A DNA stretch of 64,000 bases from Pseudomonas sp. S09G 359 (GTDB lineage: Bacteria > Pseudomonadota > Gammaproteobacteria > Pseudomonadales > Pseudomonadaceae), in NCBI RefSeq assembly GCF_002843605.1, contig NZ_CP025263.1, forward strand, positions 4,059,501-4,123,500, written 5' to 3'. Position numbers and translations under genes: made by a program. Under the pieces are notes generated by a model. That model saw nothing but the letters and a program-made list of their open reading frames with translations. It was not told the origin of the DNA and searched no databases. Of the stretch, positions 17,462 to 26,741 are shown piece by piece. Each line of letters starts with the position of its first letter. The stretch's first letter is position 1.

Positions 17462-18415
17462 ATGAGCCAAATCGAAGAACAGCGACTGATCACCAAGATC
17501 GCGAGCCTCTATTACGAAGAAGGGCTCAAGCAGTCCGAAATCTCCACGCAACTGGACCTGTCCCAGTCCTTTATCAGCCGCGCCCTGCGCCGGGCGTTGC
17601 AGGAAGGCGTGGTGAAGATCAGTGTGATGCGCCTGCAAGGCCTGCACCTGGAGCTGGAAACCCAGTTGCAGCGCCGCTTTGGCGTACGCCGGGTGATCGT
17701 GGTGGAAGCCACCGAGCCCGGCAATGATGAAAGCATCAAGCAGGCCATCGGCTCGGCCGCCGCGCATTACCTGGAAACCAGCCTGTCGCCCCAGGACCAT
17801 ATCGGCATTTCGTCGTGGAGCAGCACCATTCGCGCCATGGTCGGCCACCTGCATGCACAACCGGGCAAACAAGCCGCCCAGGAAGTGGTACAACTGTTGG
17901 GTGGCGTCGGCAACAAAGGCGCGTTTGAAGCCACCCTGCTCACCCAGCGCCTGGCCACCCTGCTCAACTGCCCGGCGTATCTGCTGCCGTCGCAAAGCAT
18001 CGAGCAATCAGTGCAGAGCAAGCAGCGCATCGTGCAGATGGAAGAGGTCAAGGAAGTGCTGCAACGCTTTGACAGCATCACCCTGGCGATTGTCGGCATC
18101 GGCGACTTGGAACCCTCACAACTGCTGCGCAACAGCGGCAACTACTACACCGAAGACATGTTGCGCCTGCTCGCCGAGCGTGGCGCGGTAGGTGATATCT
18201 GCCTGCGCTATTTCGATGCCCAGGGCGAGCCGGTGCTGGAAGAAGATGAAGAATTCGTGGTGTCGGTGGCGCTGCCCAAGTTGCGCTCCATCCACCGTGT
18301 GCTCGGCCTGGCCGGCGGGCTGAACAAGGTCCAGGCGATTCGTGGCGCGCTCAAGGGCGGCTACCTGGACATCCTGATCACCGACCTGGATACCGCACAG
18401 GCCTTAAACCGATAA
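17462..18415 (+). CDS. SorC/DeoR-type sugar-binding transcriptional regulator
   Basis: 317 residues. The N-terminal helix-turn-helix (YYEEGLKQSEISTQLDLSQS, FISRALRRAL) is followed by a SorC-type sugar-phosphate-binding domain (IGISSWSSTIRAMVGHL; QLLGGVGNKGAFEATLLTQR; ITLAIVGIGDLEPS; VLGLAGGLNKVQAIRGALKG). Members such as EryD control polyol operons in response to a phosphorylated intermediate. GAGG lies six bases before the ATG. Expected to act on the divergent region 11809-12169. Confidence 0.9.
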   Translation: MSQIEEQRLITKIASLYYEEGLKQSEISTQLDLSQSFISRALRRALQEGVVKISVMRLQGLHLELETQLQRRFGVRRVIVVEATEPGNDESIKQAIGSAAAHYLETSLSPQDHIGISSWSSTIRAMVGHLHAQPGKQAAQEVVQLLGGVGNKGAFEATLLTQRLATLLNCPAYLLPSQSIEQSVQSKQRIVQMEEVKEVLQRFDSITLAIVGIGDLEPSQLLRNSGNYYTEDMLRLLAERGAVGDICLRYFDAQGEPVLEEDEEFVVSVALPKLRSIHRVLGLAGGLNKVQAIRGALKGGYLDILITDLDTAQALNR

Positions 18416-18436
18416 CCTTTTTTGGAGACAGCCGCT

Positions 18437-19360
18437 ATGACATCCAAGCTCGAACAACTCAAGCAATTCACCACCGTGGTCTGCGACACCGGCGACCTGG
18501 AAGCCATCAGCCGCCTGCGCCCGGTAGACGCCACCACCAACCCTTCGCTGCTGCTCAAGGCCGCCGCCATCCCGGAATACGCCGAGCTGCTGCGCAGTGC
18601 CGTGACGTTGTCCAAAGGCGATGTGGACCTGGCCTGCGATCACTTCGCGGTGTCGGTGGGTGCGGGTATTCTCAAGGTGATCCCGGGGCGTATTTCCACC
18701 GAAGTCGACGCACGTTTGTCCTTCGATGAAGACGCGCTGTGGGCCAAGGCCAACCAGTTGATCGCCCTGTACGACCAGGCCGGCATCGGCCGCGACCGCG
18801 TGCTGATCAAACTGGCCTCCACCTGGGAAGGCATCCGCACCGCCGAGCGCCTGGAAAAGGCCGGTATCCAGACCAACCTGACCCTGCTGTTCTCCTTCGC
18901 CCAGGCCCAGGCTTGTGCGGATGCCGGAGTGTTTCTGATCTCGCCGTTCGTGGGCCGTATCTACGACTGGTACCGCAAGAGCACCGGCCAGGACTACACC
19001 GGCGCTGAAGACCCGGGCGTGCAGTCGGTGACGCGCATCTACAACTACTACAAGGCCAACCAGATCAACACCGTGGTGATGGGCGCGAGTTTCCGCACCC
19101 TCAGCCAGATCGAGCAACTGGCCGGTTGCGATCGCCTGACCATCAGCCCGGACCTGCTGCAAAAGCTCGCCGAAGACCAGGGCACCCTGGAACGCAAATT
19201 GGTGCCGGGCGCCGACGGCGAGCCGCGTCAGCCCCTCAACGAAGCGCAGTTCCGCTGGGCCTCCAACGAAGACGCGATGGCCACCGAGAAACTTGCCGAA
19301 GGCATTCGCCAGTTCGCGCGGGACCAGGAAAAGCTTGAGAAACTGCTGAGCAATCCATGA
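18437..19360 (+). CDS. tal: Transaldolase
   Basis: 307 residues, TalB-like. Motifs: [27 protein letters not shown] block ([14 protein letters not shown]), the Schiff-base lysine in [14 protein letters not shown], and [18 protein letters not shown]. The ATG at 18437 follows TTGGAGA; the in-frame TTG at 18422 is rejected. It transfers dihydroxyacetone units between sugar phosphates. Its place after a split transketolase, kinase and dehydrogenases suggests it handles products of that pathway. Whether this is the only transaldolase of the genome cannot be told. Its stop overlaps the next start (ATGA). Confidence 0.94.
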   Translation: MTSKLEQLKQFTTVVCDTGDLEAISRLRPVDATTNPSLLLKAAAIPEYAELLRSAVTLSKGDVDLACDHFAVSVGAGILKVIPGRISTEVDARLSFDEDALWAKANQLIALYDQAGIGRDRVLIKLASTWEGIRTAERLEKAGIQTNLTLLFSFAQAQACADAGVFLISPFVGRIYDWYRKSTGQDYTGAEDPGVQSVTRIYNYYKANQINTVVMGASFRTLSQIEQLAGCDRLTISPDLLQKLAEDQGTLERKLVPGADGEPRQPLNEAQFRWASNEDAMATEKLAEGIRQFARDQEKLEKLLSNP

Positions 19361-20352
19361 GCATCGTCACCCCACTCGGCCAACCACGCACCCTGGTGTT
19401 CCTGGCCTACCCGCAGATGGGGTTGCTCGACCTGACCGGCGCCCAAACGGTGTTCTGGGCGGCCACCAAGGCCATGGCCGAGCGTGGCTTGCCCGGTTAC
19501 ACCTTGCACACCGCCAGCCTGGCGGGCGGCCTGATGCCGACCGCCGAGGGGTTGAGCGTCGACACCGTGACCCTGTCGCAGTTTGACCGCGCCGCCATCG
19601 ACACCCTGATCGTGCCCGGCGCCCCGGCGATCCAACAGGCCATGGCGGACAACACCGCCCTGGTCGATTGGCTGCGCGCCGCCTCGGGCACTGCCCGGCG
19701 CACCGCCTCGGTGTGCAGCGGCACTTTCCTGCTGGCCCTGGCCGGTTTGCTCGACGGTCGCCGCGCCGCGACCCATTGGGCCATGTGCGACATGCTCAAA
19801 TCGGGCTTCCCGACCATCGACGTGGATGTGAACGCGATCTTCGTGCAGCAGGACCAGGTGTGGACCTCCGCAGGCGTAAGCGCCGGGATCGACCTGGCCC
19901 TGGCGTTGGTCGAGGCCGACTGCGGCCGCGAAGTGGCCTTGCAAGTGGCGCGCGAACTGGTGGTGTTCCTCAAGCGTCCCGGCGGCCAGGCGCAATTCAG
20001 CCAGCTGCTGCAAGCCCAGACCGACGACAGCGCGGGGTTCGACACCTTGCATGTGTGGATCAGCAACAACCTGCGCGACAGCAGCCTCACCGTCGAACGC
20101 CTGGCGGAACAGAGCTGCATGAGCCCGCGCAACTTTGCCCGCGTGTACAAACAGAAAACCGGGCGCACCCCGGCCAAGGCCCTGGAGCTGTTCCGGATCG
20201 AAGCAGCGCGGCGCCTGCTCGAAGACTCGCAACGCAATATCGACCAGATCGCCGAACTCTGCGGTTTTGGCGACGAAGAACGCATGCGCTACACCTTCCA
20301 CCGCCACCTGGCCATTTCCCCGCGTGACTACCGTGAGCGCTTTTCGCGCTAA
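19357..20352 (+). CDS. GlxA-family AraC-type transcriptional regulator
   Basis: 331 residues. N-terminal DJ-1/PfpI-like domain ([39 protein letters not shown]) and a C-terminal AraC double helix-turn-helix ([35 protein letters not shown]). The start overlaps the transaldolase stop by four bases. It could control the flavoprotein gene that follows; a direct repeat GTCATTGG(G/A)GC occurs at about 20385 and 20446 between the two, spaced about 61 bases. Confidence 0.92.
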   Translation: MSIVTPLGQPRTLVFLAYPQMGLLDLTGAQTVFWAATKAMAERGLPGYTLHTASLAGGLMPTAEGLSVDTVTLSQFDRAAIDTLIVPGAPAIQQAMADNTALVDWLRAASGTARRTASVCSGTFLLALAGLLDGRRAATHWAMCDMLKSGFPTIDVDVNAIFVQQDQVWTSAGVSAGIDLALALVEADCGREVALQVARELVVFLKRPGGQAQFSQLLQAQTDDSAGFDTLHVWISNNLRDSSLTVERLAEQSCMSPRNFARVYKQKTGRTPAKALELFRIEAARRLLEDSQRNIDQIAELCGFGDEERMRYTFHRHLAISPRDYRERFSR

Positions 20353-20462
20353 GCCAAACGCGTGGCAGTAATTCAGGGTTATGTGTCATTGGGGCCAAGC
20401 ACCCAGGCTTCTACAGTGAGCAAGCAACGCCTTGCGGCTTACTTGGTCATTGGAGCAACCCC

Positions 20463-21662
20463 ATGAAACAGCACATTCTTATCATCGGCGCCGGGTTTGG
20501 TGGCGTATGGAGCGCCCTGAGCGCCGCCCGGCTGCTGGACAAACACGCCCGCAACGACGTGCAGATCAGCCTGCTCGCACCACAACCGGAACTGCGTATC
20601 CGCCCACGTTTCTACGAGGCCGATGTGCACACCATGCTGGCGCCGCTCGGCCCATTGTTCGACGCGGTGGGCGTGACCTTCGTGGAAGGCGCGGCCCACA
20701 GCATTGACGAAAACGCCAAGCAGGTGACCTACCGCAATGCGGCCGGCACCTCCACGACCCTGCAGTACGACCGCCTGGTACTGGCCGCCGGCAGCCGCTT
20801 GAATCGCCCGAAAATGGACGGCATCGAGCAGGTGTTCGATGTGGACCAGATCGAAGACGCCGCGCGTCTCGAAGCGCATATCAAGGCTCTTGGAAAGCTA
20901 CCCGACAGCCCCGCGCGCAACACCGTGGTGGTCGCCGGCGGCGGGTTTACCGGGATCGAAACCGCCACCGAAATGCCGGCGCGGCTGCGAGCGGCATTGG
21001 GTGAAAACGCCAACATCCGCGTGATCGTGGTAGACCGTGGCCCGCAGATCGCCGCATCGATGGGCGATGGCATTCGCCCGTCGATCATCGACGCCAGCCA
21101 GGCGCTTGGCCTTGAATGGGTACTCAACACCTCAGTGGCCTCGGTGGATGCCGGCGGCGTGACCCTGGCGGATGGGCAACGCATCGAGTCGAGCACGGTG
21201 ATCTGGACCATCGGTTTCCGTGCCAACCCGTTGACCGAGCAAGTCAGCGGCGCCCGCGACCCACAAGGTCGCTTGCATGTGGACGGTCACCTCAAGGTCA
21301 AAGGCCAGGCCGCTGTGTTCGCCGCCGGTGATGTGGCCTACGCCGCCTGCGACGACCTGGGCAACTTCGCCGGCATGTCCTGCCAGCACGCCATTGCCCT
21401 GGGCCGCTACGCCGGTAACAACGTGGCGGCCGACCTGATCGGCGTGGCACCGATGACCTACAGCCAGCCCAAATACGTGACCTGCCTGGACCTGGGCGCC
21501 TGGGGCGCGGTGTACACCGAAGGTTGGGACCGCCAGTTGAAACGGGTGGGCCAGGATGCCAAGGAGCTCAAAACCCAGATCAACACCGTGTGGATCTACC
21601 CGCCGGCAGCCGACCGCAGCCTGGCACTGGCGGCGGCCGACCCATTGATCCCGGTGGCTTGA
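20463..21662 (+). CDS. Type II NADH-dehydrogenase-like FAD/NAD(P)-binding oxidoreductase
   Basis: 399 residues. FAD-binding IIGAGFGGVWSALSAARLL at the N-terminus, NAD-binding VVVAGGGFTGIETATEM near residue 155, and a second FAD motif VFAAGDVAYA near residue 280, the order seen in NDH-2-like pyridine nucleotide-disulfide oxidoreductases. The C-terminal membrane-anchoring helix of respiratory NDH-2 is not obvious. TTGGAG precedes the ATG. It is preceded by a GlxA regulator and ends six bases from a convergent lipoprotein gene. Confidence 0.88.
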   Translation: MKQHILIIGAGFGGVWSALSAARLLDKHARNDVQISLLAPQPELRIRPRFYEADVHTMLAPLGPLFDAVGVTFVEGAAHSIDENAKQVTYRNAAGTSTTLQYDRLVLAAGSRLNRPKMDGIEQVFDVDQIEDAARLEAHIKALGKLPDSPARNTVVVAGGGFTGIETATEMPARLRAALGENANIRVIVVDRGPQIAASMGDGIRPSIIDASQALGLEWVLNTSVASVDAGGVTLADGQRIESSTVIWTIGFRANPLTEQVSGARDPQGRLHVDGHLKVKGQAAVFAAGDVAYAACDDLGNFAGMSCQHAIALGRYAGNNVAADLIGVAPMTYSQPKYVTCLDLGAWGAVYTEGWDRQLKRVGQDAKELKTQINTVWIYPPAADRSLALAAADPLIPVA

Positions 21663-21668
21663 GTTGCG

Positions 21669-22565
21669 TTATGGCGCGACGCGTTGCACGGCCACGTTTT
21701 CAAACGGCATCGGCACCGATTTGATCGCGCCATCCAGGTTGCGGTAACGGCTGTACACGCCCGCCGAAGGCAACACCCGACCCCGCTCGACCACGCGGCG
21801 GCCGTCGAGCACGTAGCGTACGGTCTGCTCGACCTCGGCCTGGCTGTCGACGGCGCGCAGGTCTTGCGCAAGCACGCGCATCGACTCGTCGATGCAGCGT
21901 TCAAGCTGCTCGTTGACCTTGGCCGTTTCCAGGTGGCCGTCGTCGATGCACTGCGCGCCACAACTGCGGAACGGCTGGCCGACCACTTCGATACGCCGCT
22001 GGTAGAGCACGGAACCGGCGATATCCTGCACCTGTACGCGGTTGACCAGCACGAAGCTGCCGCGATCGGCGCTGAGTACCAGCCGTGGCTCGATCAACAC
22101 CAACGCGCTGACCTGCCCTTGTGCCGCAGGCAGGCCTGCCGCCAGGCTGGTCTGCTGATAGCGCTGGGTAAACATCGCGTCGAGGTTCTGCTCGGCGAGC
22201 AATGCCGCCATCGGCCGCGAGTCGTTTTCGGCGCTCTGGCGCGCATCGCGTTCCAGCGCACCTACGCCGGTGCGGGTGTTGATGGCACTGGCGATCAACA
22301 AGCCCACCACGCCACCGGCGCCCACCGCGTTGCGGGTCACGTTGTCTGTGGTCTGCGCGGCGCTGAGCGCGGTCTTACTGTCAATCACCATCGACGCGGT
22401 GATAAAGCCTTCAGTCGGCAGTTGCACCTGCACCTTGGCACCGTGGGCATTCACATACGACAGCGCAGACGGCGTGTTGAAGCCCGGCTCCGGCAACCGT
22501 TGCTGGGCACATGCACCAAGCAACAGGCTGCCGGCGGCCAGCACGGCGCAACTCAACGCCCTCAT
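21669..22565 (-). CDS. Putative lipoprotein of unknown function
   Basis: 298 residues. MRALSCAVLAAGSLLLGACA has a signal peptide with lipobox LGAC. The rest is not recognised; it includes GAGGVVGLLIASAINTRTG (a glycine-rich hydrophobic stretch), a CxxxC pair (SCGAQC) and LVLIEPRLVLSADRGSFVLV. The start at 22565 overlaps the stop of the neighbouring lipoprotein gene by ATGA, so the pair is co-translated. The longer frame to 22697 is rejected because it would bury the lipobox. Confidence 0.8.
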   Translation of the reverse strand: MRALSCAVLAAGSLLLGACAQQRLPEPGFNTPSALSYVNAHGAKVQVQLPTEGFITASMVIDSKTALSAAQTTDNVTRNAVGAGGVVGLLIASAINTRTGVGALERDARQSAENDSRPMAALLAEQNLDAMFTQRYQQTSLAAGLPAAQGQVSALVLIEPRLVLSADRGSFVLVNRVQVQDIAGSVLYQRRIEVVGQPFRSCGAQCIDDGHLETAKVNEQLERCIDESMRVLAQDLRAVDSQAEVEQTVRYVLDGRRVVERGRVLPSAGVYSRYRNLDGAIKSVPMPFENVAVQRVAP

Positions 22566-23257
22566 TGGGCGAAGGGAGTGATAACCAGTTGGCGGCTGCT
22601 GTCCACGGCCTGGTAGTAGGCGTTCGACAGGTTGCTGTAGTTGGGCTGGTCCCACTCGCCCTGGGCGGGCTGGGTCACGGCAAACGGCTTGTACCACAGC
22701 AGGTGGTTGTCATGCAGGTCGACCACCAGGCCAATACCGCCGACTTGCGGGGTTGGCACGCTGGTCGGTACCACGCTGTAGTAAGTACGGTAGGCGCCGC
22801 TGGCCGTGTAGGAAATCAGCAGCAGGCGATCCACACCGTACTTGGCTTGCAACGGCGTCAGATCGCGACCGAAGAAACCTTCGCGGAATTTGTTTTCCTT
22901 GAACAGCTTCACGTCGACCGCTTCGTCGATACGCTTGGCTTTGTAACCCTTGGCCACCAGCTTGGCGACAATTTCATCCGGGATCGACGTGGTGTCCTGC
23001 AGCTTCCAGGTGCTGACCTGATCGCTGAGCTTACTGTTGATGCCCTTGTTGATCGCCAGGTCCAACAAGCCCTGGTTGCCGCCGAGCACCAGCTCCGACG
23101 GTGGCAAGGTGCTCATGGCCACGCCGATGGTCTGGCTCTTGTCACTCCAGAACTGGGCATCGAGTTCGATAGGCTTTTGAATATTGGCCGCACAGCCGAA
23201 CAGGCCGGAGCATACAAAAATCAGGGCGATACAATTTCGAAACGCGCGAAATCCCAC
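22562..23257 (-). CDS. Putative lipoprotein of unknown function
   Basis: 231 residues with signal peptide MGFRAFRNCIALIFVCSGLF and lipobox LFGC. Mature part begins AANIQKPIELDAQFWSDKSQ and contains VDRLLLISYTASGAYRTYYS and VPTPQVGGIGLVVDL. No family recognised. First gene of a two-lipoprotein operon; a terminator-like hairpin (23396-23415) separates it from the TssM-like gene upstream, so it may be its own transcription unit although it lies beside the type VI island. Confidence 0.8.
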   Translation of the reverse strand: MGFRAFRNCIALIFVCSGLFGCAANIQKPIELDAQFWSDKSQTIGVAMSTLPPSELVLGGNQGLLDLAINKGINSKLSDQVSTWKLQDTTSIPDEIVAKLVAKGYKAKRIDEAVDVKLFKENKFREGFFGRDLTPLQAKYGVDRLLLISYTASGAYRTYYSVVPTSVPTPQVGGIGLVVDLHDNHLLWYKPFAVTQPAQGEWDQPNYSNLSNAYYQAVDSSRQLVITPFAQ

Positions 23258-23395
23258 GGGAAAGTCCTTTTAGGTGTGGTGTGAGCAGTGTCGGTATCAG
23301 CAGACGAACAATTAATGTCACGTTGCCATCAGTGGCTGGCGATATTAAAAGGCGTGAAAAATGACGTCAACTTAATAACATTCTGAAGCATGAAA

Positions 23396-23415
23396 GGCGA
23401 CCAACGGTAGTCGCC
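23396..23415 (-). terminator. Hairpin terminator downstream of the TssM-like gene
   Basis: GGCGAC and GTCGCC arms around an eight-base loop lie just after the stop of 23421-26741; on the minus strand the hairpin is followed by TTTCATG, a weak T-tract. It probably ends the vgrG-to-tssM transcript. Confidence 0.6.
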
Positions 23416-23420
23416 ACCTA

Positions 23421-26400
23421 TTAAGTACCTGGCACCCCGCGTGTACCCGCAAGCTTGCGACCGTCATCGACAAATATCTGCTGGGGCAATTTGAAGCCCC
23501 TTAATTTGAGCAACGCCAATGGCCCGGCATCCAGCTCGGTGCGCAAGTGCCAGGTCAGGTTCAGGCCGTCAGGCGCCTTCAGCACCATTCGGTAACGGAT
23601 GTCGCCGTCATCCAACGGCGTGAGCTGGGCTTTTTCCAACAGACGGATCAGGCCCCAAGTGCCGGGGTAGTCGCCGAACAACCGTTCGCCGGTGTGCACG
23701 CTGGTCCAACTCAGGCTCGCGCCGGGATAGTCGCTACGCCCCGGCCAGTTGAAGCGCTGCCAGCTTTCCTTCTGGTTGAAATAGTGGTGTTTATCGCCGT
23801 TAAGGATGAAGGTGGTTTGCACCACATCACGCACGGCCTTGCCTTGCAGTTCAAAACTCAGGCCCATGCCGCCGTCGGTGTAGAGCACATCGGCGAGGTC
23901 GCTGAGTTGGTTGATGGCCGTCAGAAAGTGCGGGTTGAAACGCAGCCCCTGGCTGTGGCGCGGGTCGGCCACCCAACGGTTACCCTCCTTGCGCAACACG
24001 CCGCTCAGTTGCCGCTGTAAAAACTGCTCGATGCGCCCGGAGTCCGCGCGGATCATCTGCCCCAGCATCGGCAGCGACGTGTCGCTGGCGGTGGCCGCAA
24101 AGGGGTAACGGCTGGCAAAGGCATCATTCCAATGGTTGACGATCGAGCGTTGCCACTGGCTGTTGATCCCCGCCGCCGAGGGTTGCAGCACCCGTTGCCA
24201 GGCGTGCTCCAGCGGTTGCACGAACAACGTTTGCGCCGCCCCGCTCCACTCCGCGCCCAAGCTCGCGGCCATCAGGCTGCCGTAGGATTGAGTGTCGGTC
24301 AGGTCGATGCTGCGGCCTTGGAACACGGTTTGTGCCAGTGCCTGGGTCATTTCAAGTGGGTCCGGCGCGGTGCTGACTTGCTGCAACTTCAGGCGTACGC
24401 GGGTTACCCGGGTTAAAAAGGCTTGGAGACTCAGGTTATCGGCGCCGGTCTTGCCTTCGGGGCCTTTGCCGAGCAACGCCAATAGCGGGCCGAAGGTGGC
24501 GTCCAGTGGGCTGCTTGGGATCTGGGCCATCTGGTCGATCACTGGGGCATTATCCTGCCCGATCAGCTTTTGTGCGGACTTCACCAGCGAGTCGGCCAGG
24601 GCTTGAGTGCGAGCACCGGCCTGGCCTTGATAGGCCACGGTGTTCATCAACGCGATCAGTGGCGATTGGCGTACATCGCTCATCAACGTCAACTGGTCGA
24701 TGACTTCGTCAAGGCTGCGGGCCTGTTGCCAGCGCAGGCTGTTGAGGAAGCTCAGCCAGGCACTGGCGTAATCCTGAAAGTAGCGTTCGGTGAGGCGTTC
24801 GCGGAGTTCATCTGGTGTCAGCTCGGTGGCGATGTCGGCCTGGTTGTCGCTGAGTACCCAGTCGATTTCTTCACGACGGGCCTCGGCGATCTCGTCGATG
24901 GCTTGGCGTATCTGGCCTTCCCAGGCCTGGCGGGTGAACACGCCAGGCACGCTGGCGTCGGTGTAGAACAGGGCCTGGGCATCGGTATCGCCGAGCATGG
25001 TGTGCATGTACAGCTCAGGGTATTGATGCGCGGCGGTGTCGAGGAGCTGCTGGTACAGCGTGGTTTCGGCGTTGCGTTGGCCTAATTGGCTGAGCAGCAC
25101 CCGCCGAGCCTGGGCGACCAGCACCGGATCGGGCGTGATGGCCCAGGCTGGGTGCGCCGCCAGGTGTTCGCTGTAGAACTGCCACAGGTTCGGTGATAGG
25201 CCGTCGCGCAGCGGTTTGGTGTTGATCAGAAACGTTGCGTCGGCTTTTTGTGGGCGGGCCATCATCAGGTAGGCCTTGAGTTGCGCGTGGGCCTCCTCGG
25301 CACGTACTACACGTTGCTCGCTGCCGGGTGGCAAGCTGATCAATGCGTCGAGTTGGCGTTGCAACTGGGCGGCGACCGGGTCGCGGATCAAGCGGTTATT
25401 GGCGTCGACGTAATGTGGCCAGACGATATCGAGCAGGTCCTGGTTCTGATTCAGGCCGAAGCGCTGGTACCAGGGCGCGCCGTATTCGGCGCGGTAGTCG
25501 AGGCGGCCCAGTTCGCGTACCAGGTCGGTGAGTGCGAGCAGTTGTTCATTGTGGCTGGCCGACGCCTGCAACGCCGCCAATGTGGTCTGCACGTGGGCGA
25601 TCTGTGCACGATTACTGGCAAACGACAGCAGTAATCCTGACGTCCAGAACAGCGCCAGTCCCAGCACCAATGCATAGCCAACGCGTGGTACGTTCCAGCC
25701 CAATCGACGGTTGTAGGGGCTGGCACCGAGTACGCCGTTCCATACCGGCGTAACCGGCCAGTAATGGTCTGACTCGCGCTGACTGGGCTTTATCGGCAGG
25801 CCGAACCACACCCCACGCAACGGCACGCCAACGGTAAAACTACCGAACAATGGCGCCAGCGTATGACGCCAACGGGCAATACCCTCGCCCTGTAAATCCC
25901 GGGACAGGCGCAGCAAAAAATCATGCTGCATCACTGTATTGATCTGCGCCAAACCCTCGCGGCGCAGAGGCTCAACCAGGCCAGCCAGCGCACTTTCCAA
26001 CGCCTTCGCCGAGAAACGCGCGGGCAACAGGCAGCCCACCGGCTGTGCTCTACGGCTGTCTTGCGACCATGGGCTGTTACAGACCTGCCAGAGGTGGAGC
26101 GGCAACTGCCAATACAGACCACGAGCCAGACGTTGCAACTGGTACAGGCCAGCGCCCAAGGCGGCATCATCGGCGGCCTGGGTTGTGTTGAGTGCCCAGA
26201 CAACGCCGTCCAGTGCACGCCCACGGCTCAGGCCACGCCACTGCTTGAGGAATGACTCATCCACCGAAGCCTGGATGCTACCGCCCCATAGCAAGACAGT
26301 GCCTTGGCCTTCTAACCAATGCTGATCAGCCAGGGTGGGGGCGATGGCATTGATTTCGGCGGGTTCGCCGATGACGAGGAACAGAAGGACTTTGCGGCGC

Positions 26401-26741
26401 CAGAGGGGGCCGTGGGTTTTGCTTAGGTGGTTGCGTAGCTCAGAGAGCACCACAATCGGCTGACGAGGCGAGCGCATTTGAGCATCTGCGGGGGCATAGA
26501 CCTTATCCATCCGCCCCTGCTCGCGGTGGTTTTGACGTTTGAGCTGCGCCAATAACCGTGGCGCCAGATTGCCTGCCATTACGAGGGTGATGATCAGCAA
26601 AAAAGCCAACAGCTTAGGCTGGTTCTCAGCCAGCCCGATCTGGTCGCCATACCGCCAGATCGCCCAACCCAGTGCAGCTGTCAACGTAAGGATCCAAATC
26701 GCTGCTCCCGCGCGGCGCCATGAATGACTCCATACCTTCAT
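23421..26741 (-). CDS. TssM/IcmF-like type VI secretion membrane protein, orphan form with degenerate Walker A
   Basis: 1106 residues, slightly shorter than core TssM (about 1150-1300). Two early membrane segments (AAIWILTLTAALGWAIWRYG; LLAFLLIITLVMAGNL) and a third near residue 380 (VGYALVLGLALFWTSGLLLS) reproduce TssM topology; the C-terminal region is the periplasmic IcmF-related/DUF1215 part. The cytoplasmic domain has FLVIGEPAEINAIAPTL where TssM normally has a GxxGxGKT Walker A, so nucleotide binding is probably lost. The start at 26741 has AGGAG upstream and an ATGA overlap with the previous gene. No tssJKL or sheath genes are nearby, so this is an accessory copy tied to the vgrG island. 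Confidence 0.85.
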   Translation of the reverse strand: MKVWSHSWRRAGAAIWILTLTAALGWAIWRYGDQIGLAENQPKLLAFLLIITLVMAGNLAPRLLAQLKRQNHREQGRMDKVYAPADAQMRSPRQPIVVLSELRNHLSKTHGPLWRRKVLLFLVIGEPAEINAIAPTLADQHWLEGQGTVLLWGGSIQASVDESFLKQWRGLSRGRALDGVVWALNTTQAADDAALGAGLYQLQRLARGLYWQLPLHLWQVCNSPWSQDSRRAQPVGCLLPARFSAKALESALAGLVEPLRREGLAQINTVMQHDFLLRLSRDLQGEGIARWRHTLAPLFGSFTVGVPLRGVWFGLPIKPSQRESDHYWPVTPVWNGVLGASPYNRRLGWNVPRVGYALVLGLALFWTSGLLLSFASNRAQIAHVQTTLAALQASASHNEQLLALTDLVRELGRLDYRAEYGAPWYQRFGLNQNQDLLDIVWPHYVDANNRLIRDPVAAQLQRQLDALISLPPGSEQRVVRAEEAHAQLKAYLMMARPQKADATFLINTKPLRDGLSPNLWQFYSEHLAAHPAWAITPDPVLVAQARRVLLSQLGQRNAETTLYQQLLDTAAHQYPELYMHTMLGDTDAQALFYTDASVPGVFTRQAWEGQIRQAIDEIAEARREEIDWVLSDNQADIATELTPDELRERLTERYFQDYASAWLSFLNSLRWQQARSLDEVIDQLTLMSDVRQSPLIALMNTVAYQGQAGARTQALADSLVKSAQKLIGQDNAPVIDQMAQIPSSPLDATFGPLLALLGKGPEGKTGADNLSLQAFLTRVTRVRLKLQQVSTAPDPLEMTQALAQTVFQGRSIDLTDTQSYGSLMAASLGAEWSGAAQTLFVQPLEHAWQRVLQPSAAGINSQWQRSIVNHWNDAFASRYPFAATASDTSLPMLGQMIRADSGRIEQFLQRQLSGVLRKEGNRWVADPRHSQGLRFNPHFLTAINQLSDLADVLYTDGGMGLSFELQGKAVRDVVQTTFILNGDKHHYFNQKESWQRFNWPGRSDYPGASLSWTSVHTGERLFGDYPGTWGLIRLLEKAQLTPLDDGDIRYRMVLKAPDGLNLTWHLRTELDAGPLALLKLRGFKLPQQIFVDDGRKLAGTRGVPGT

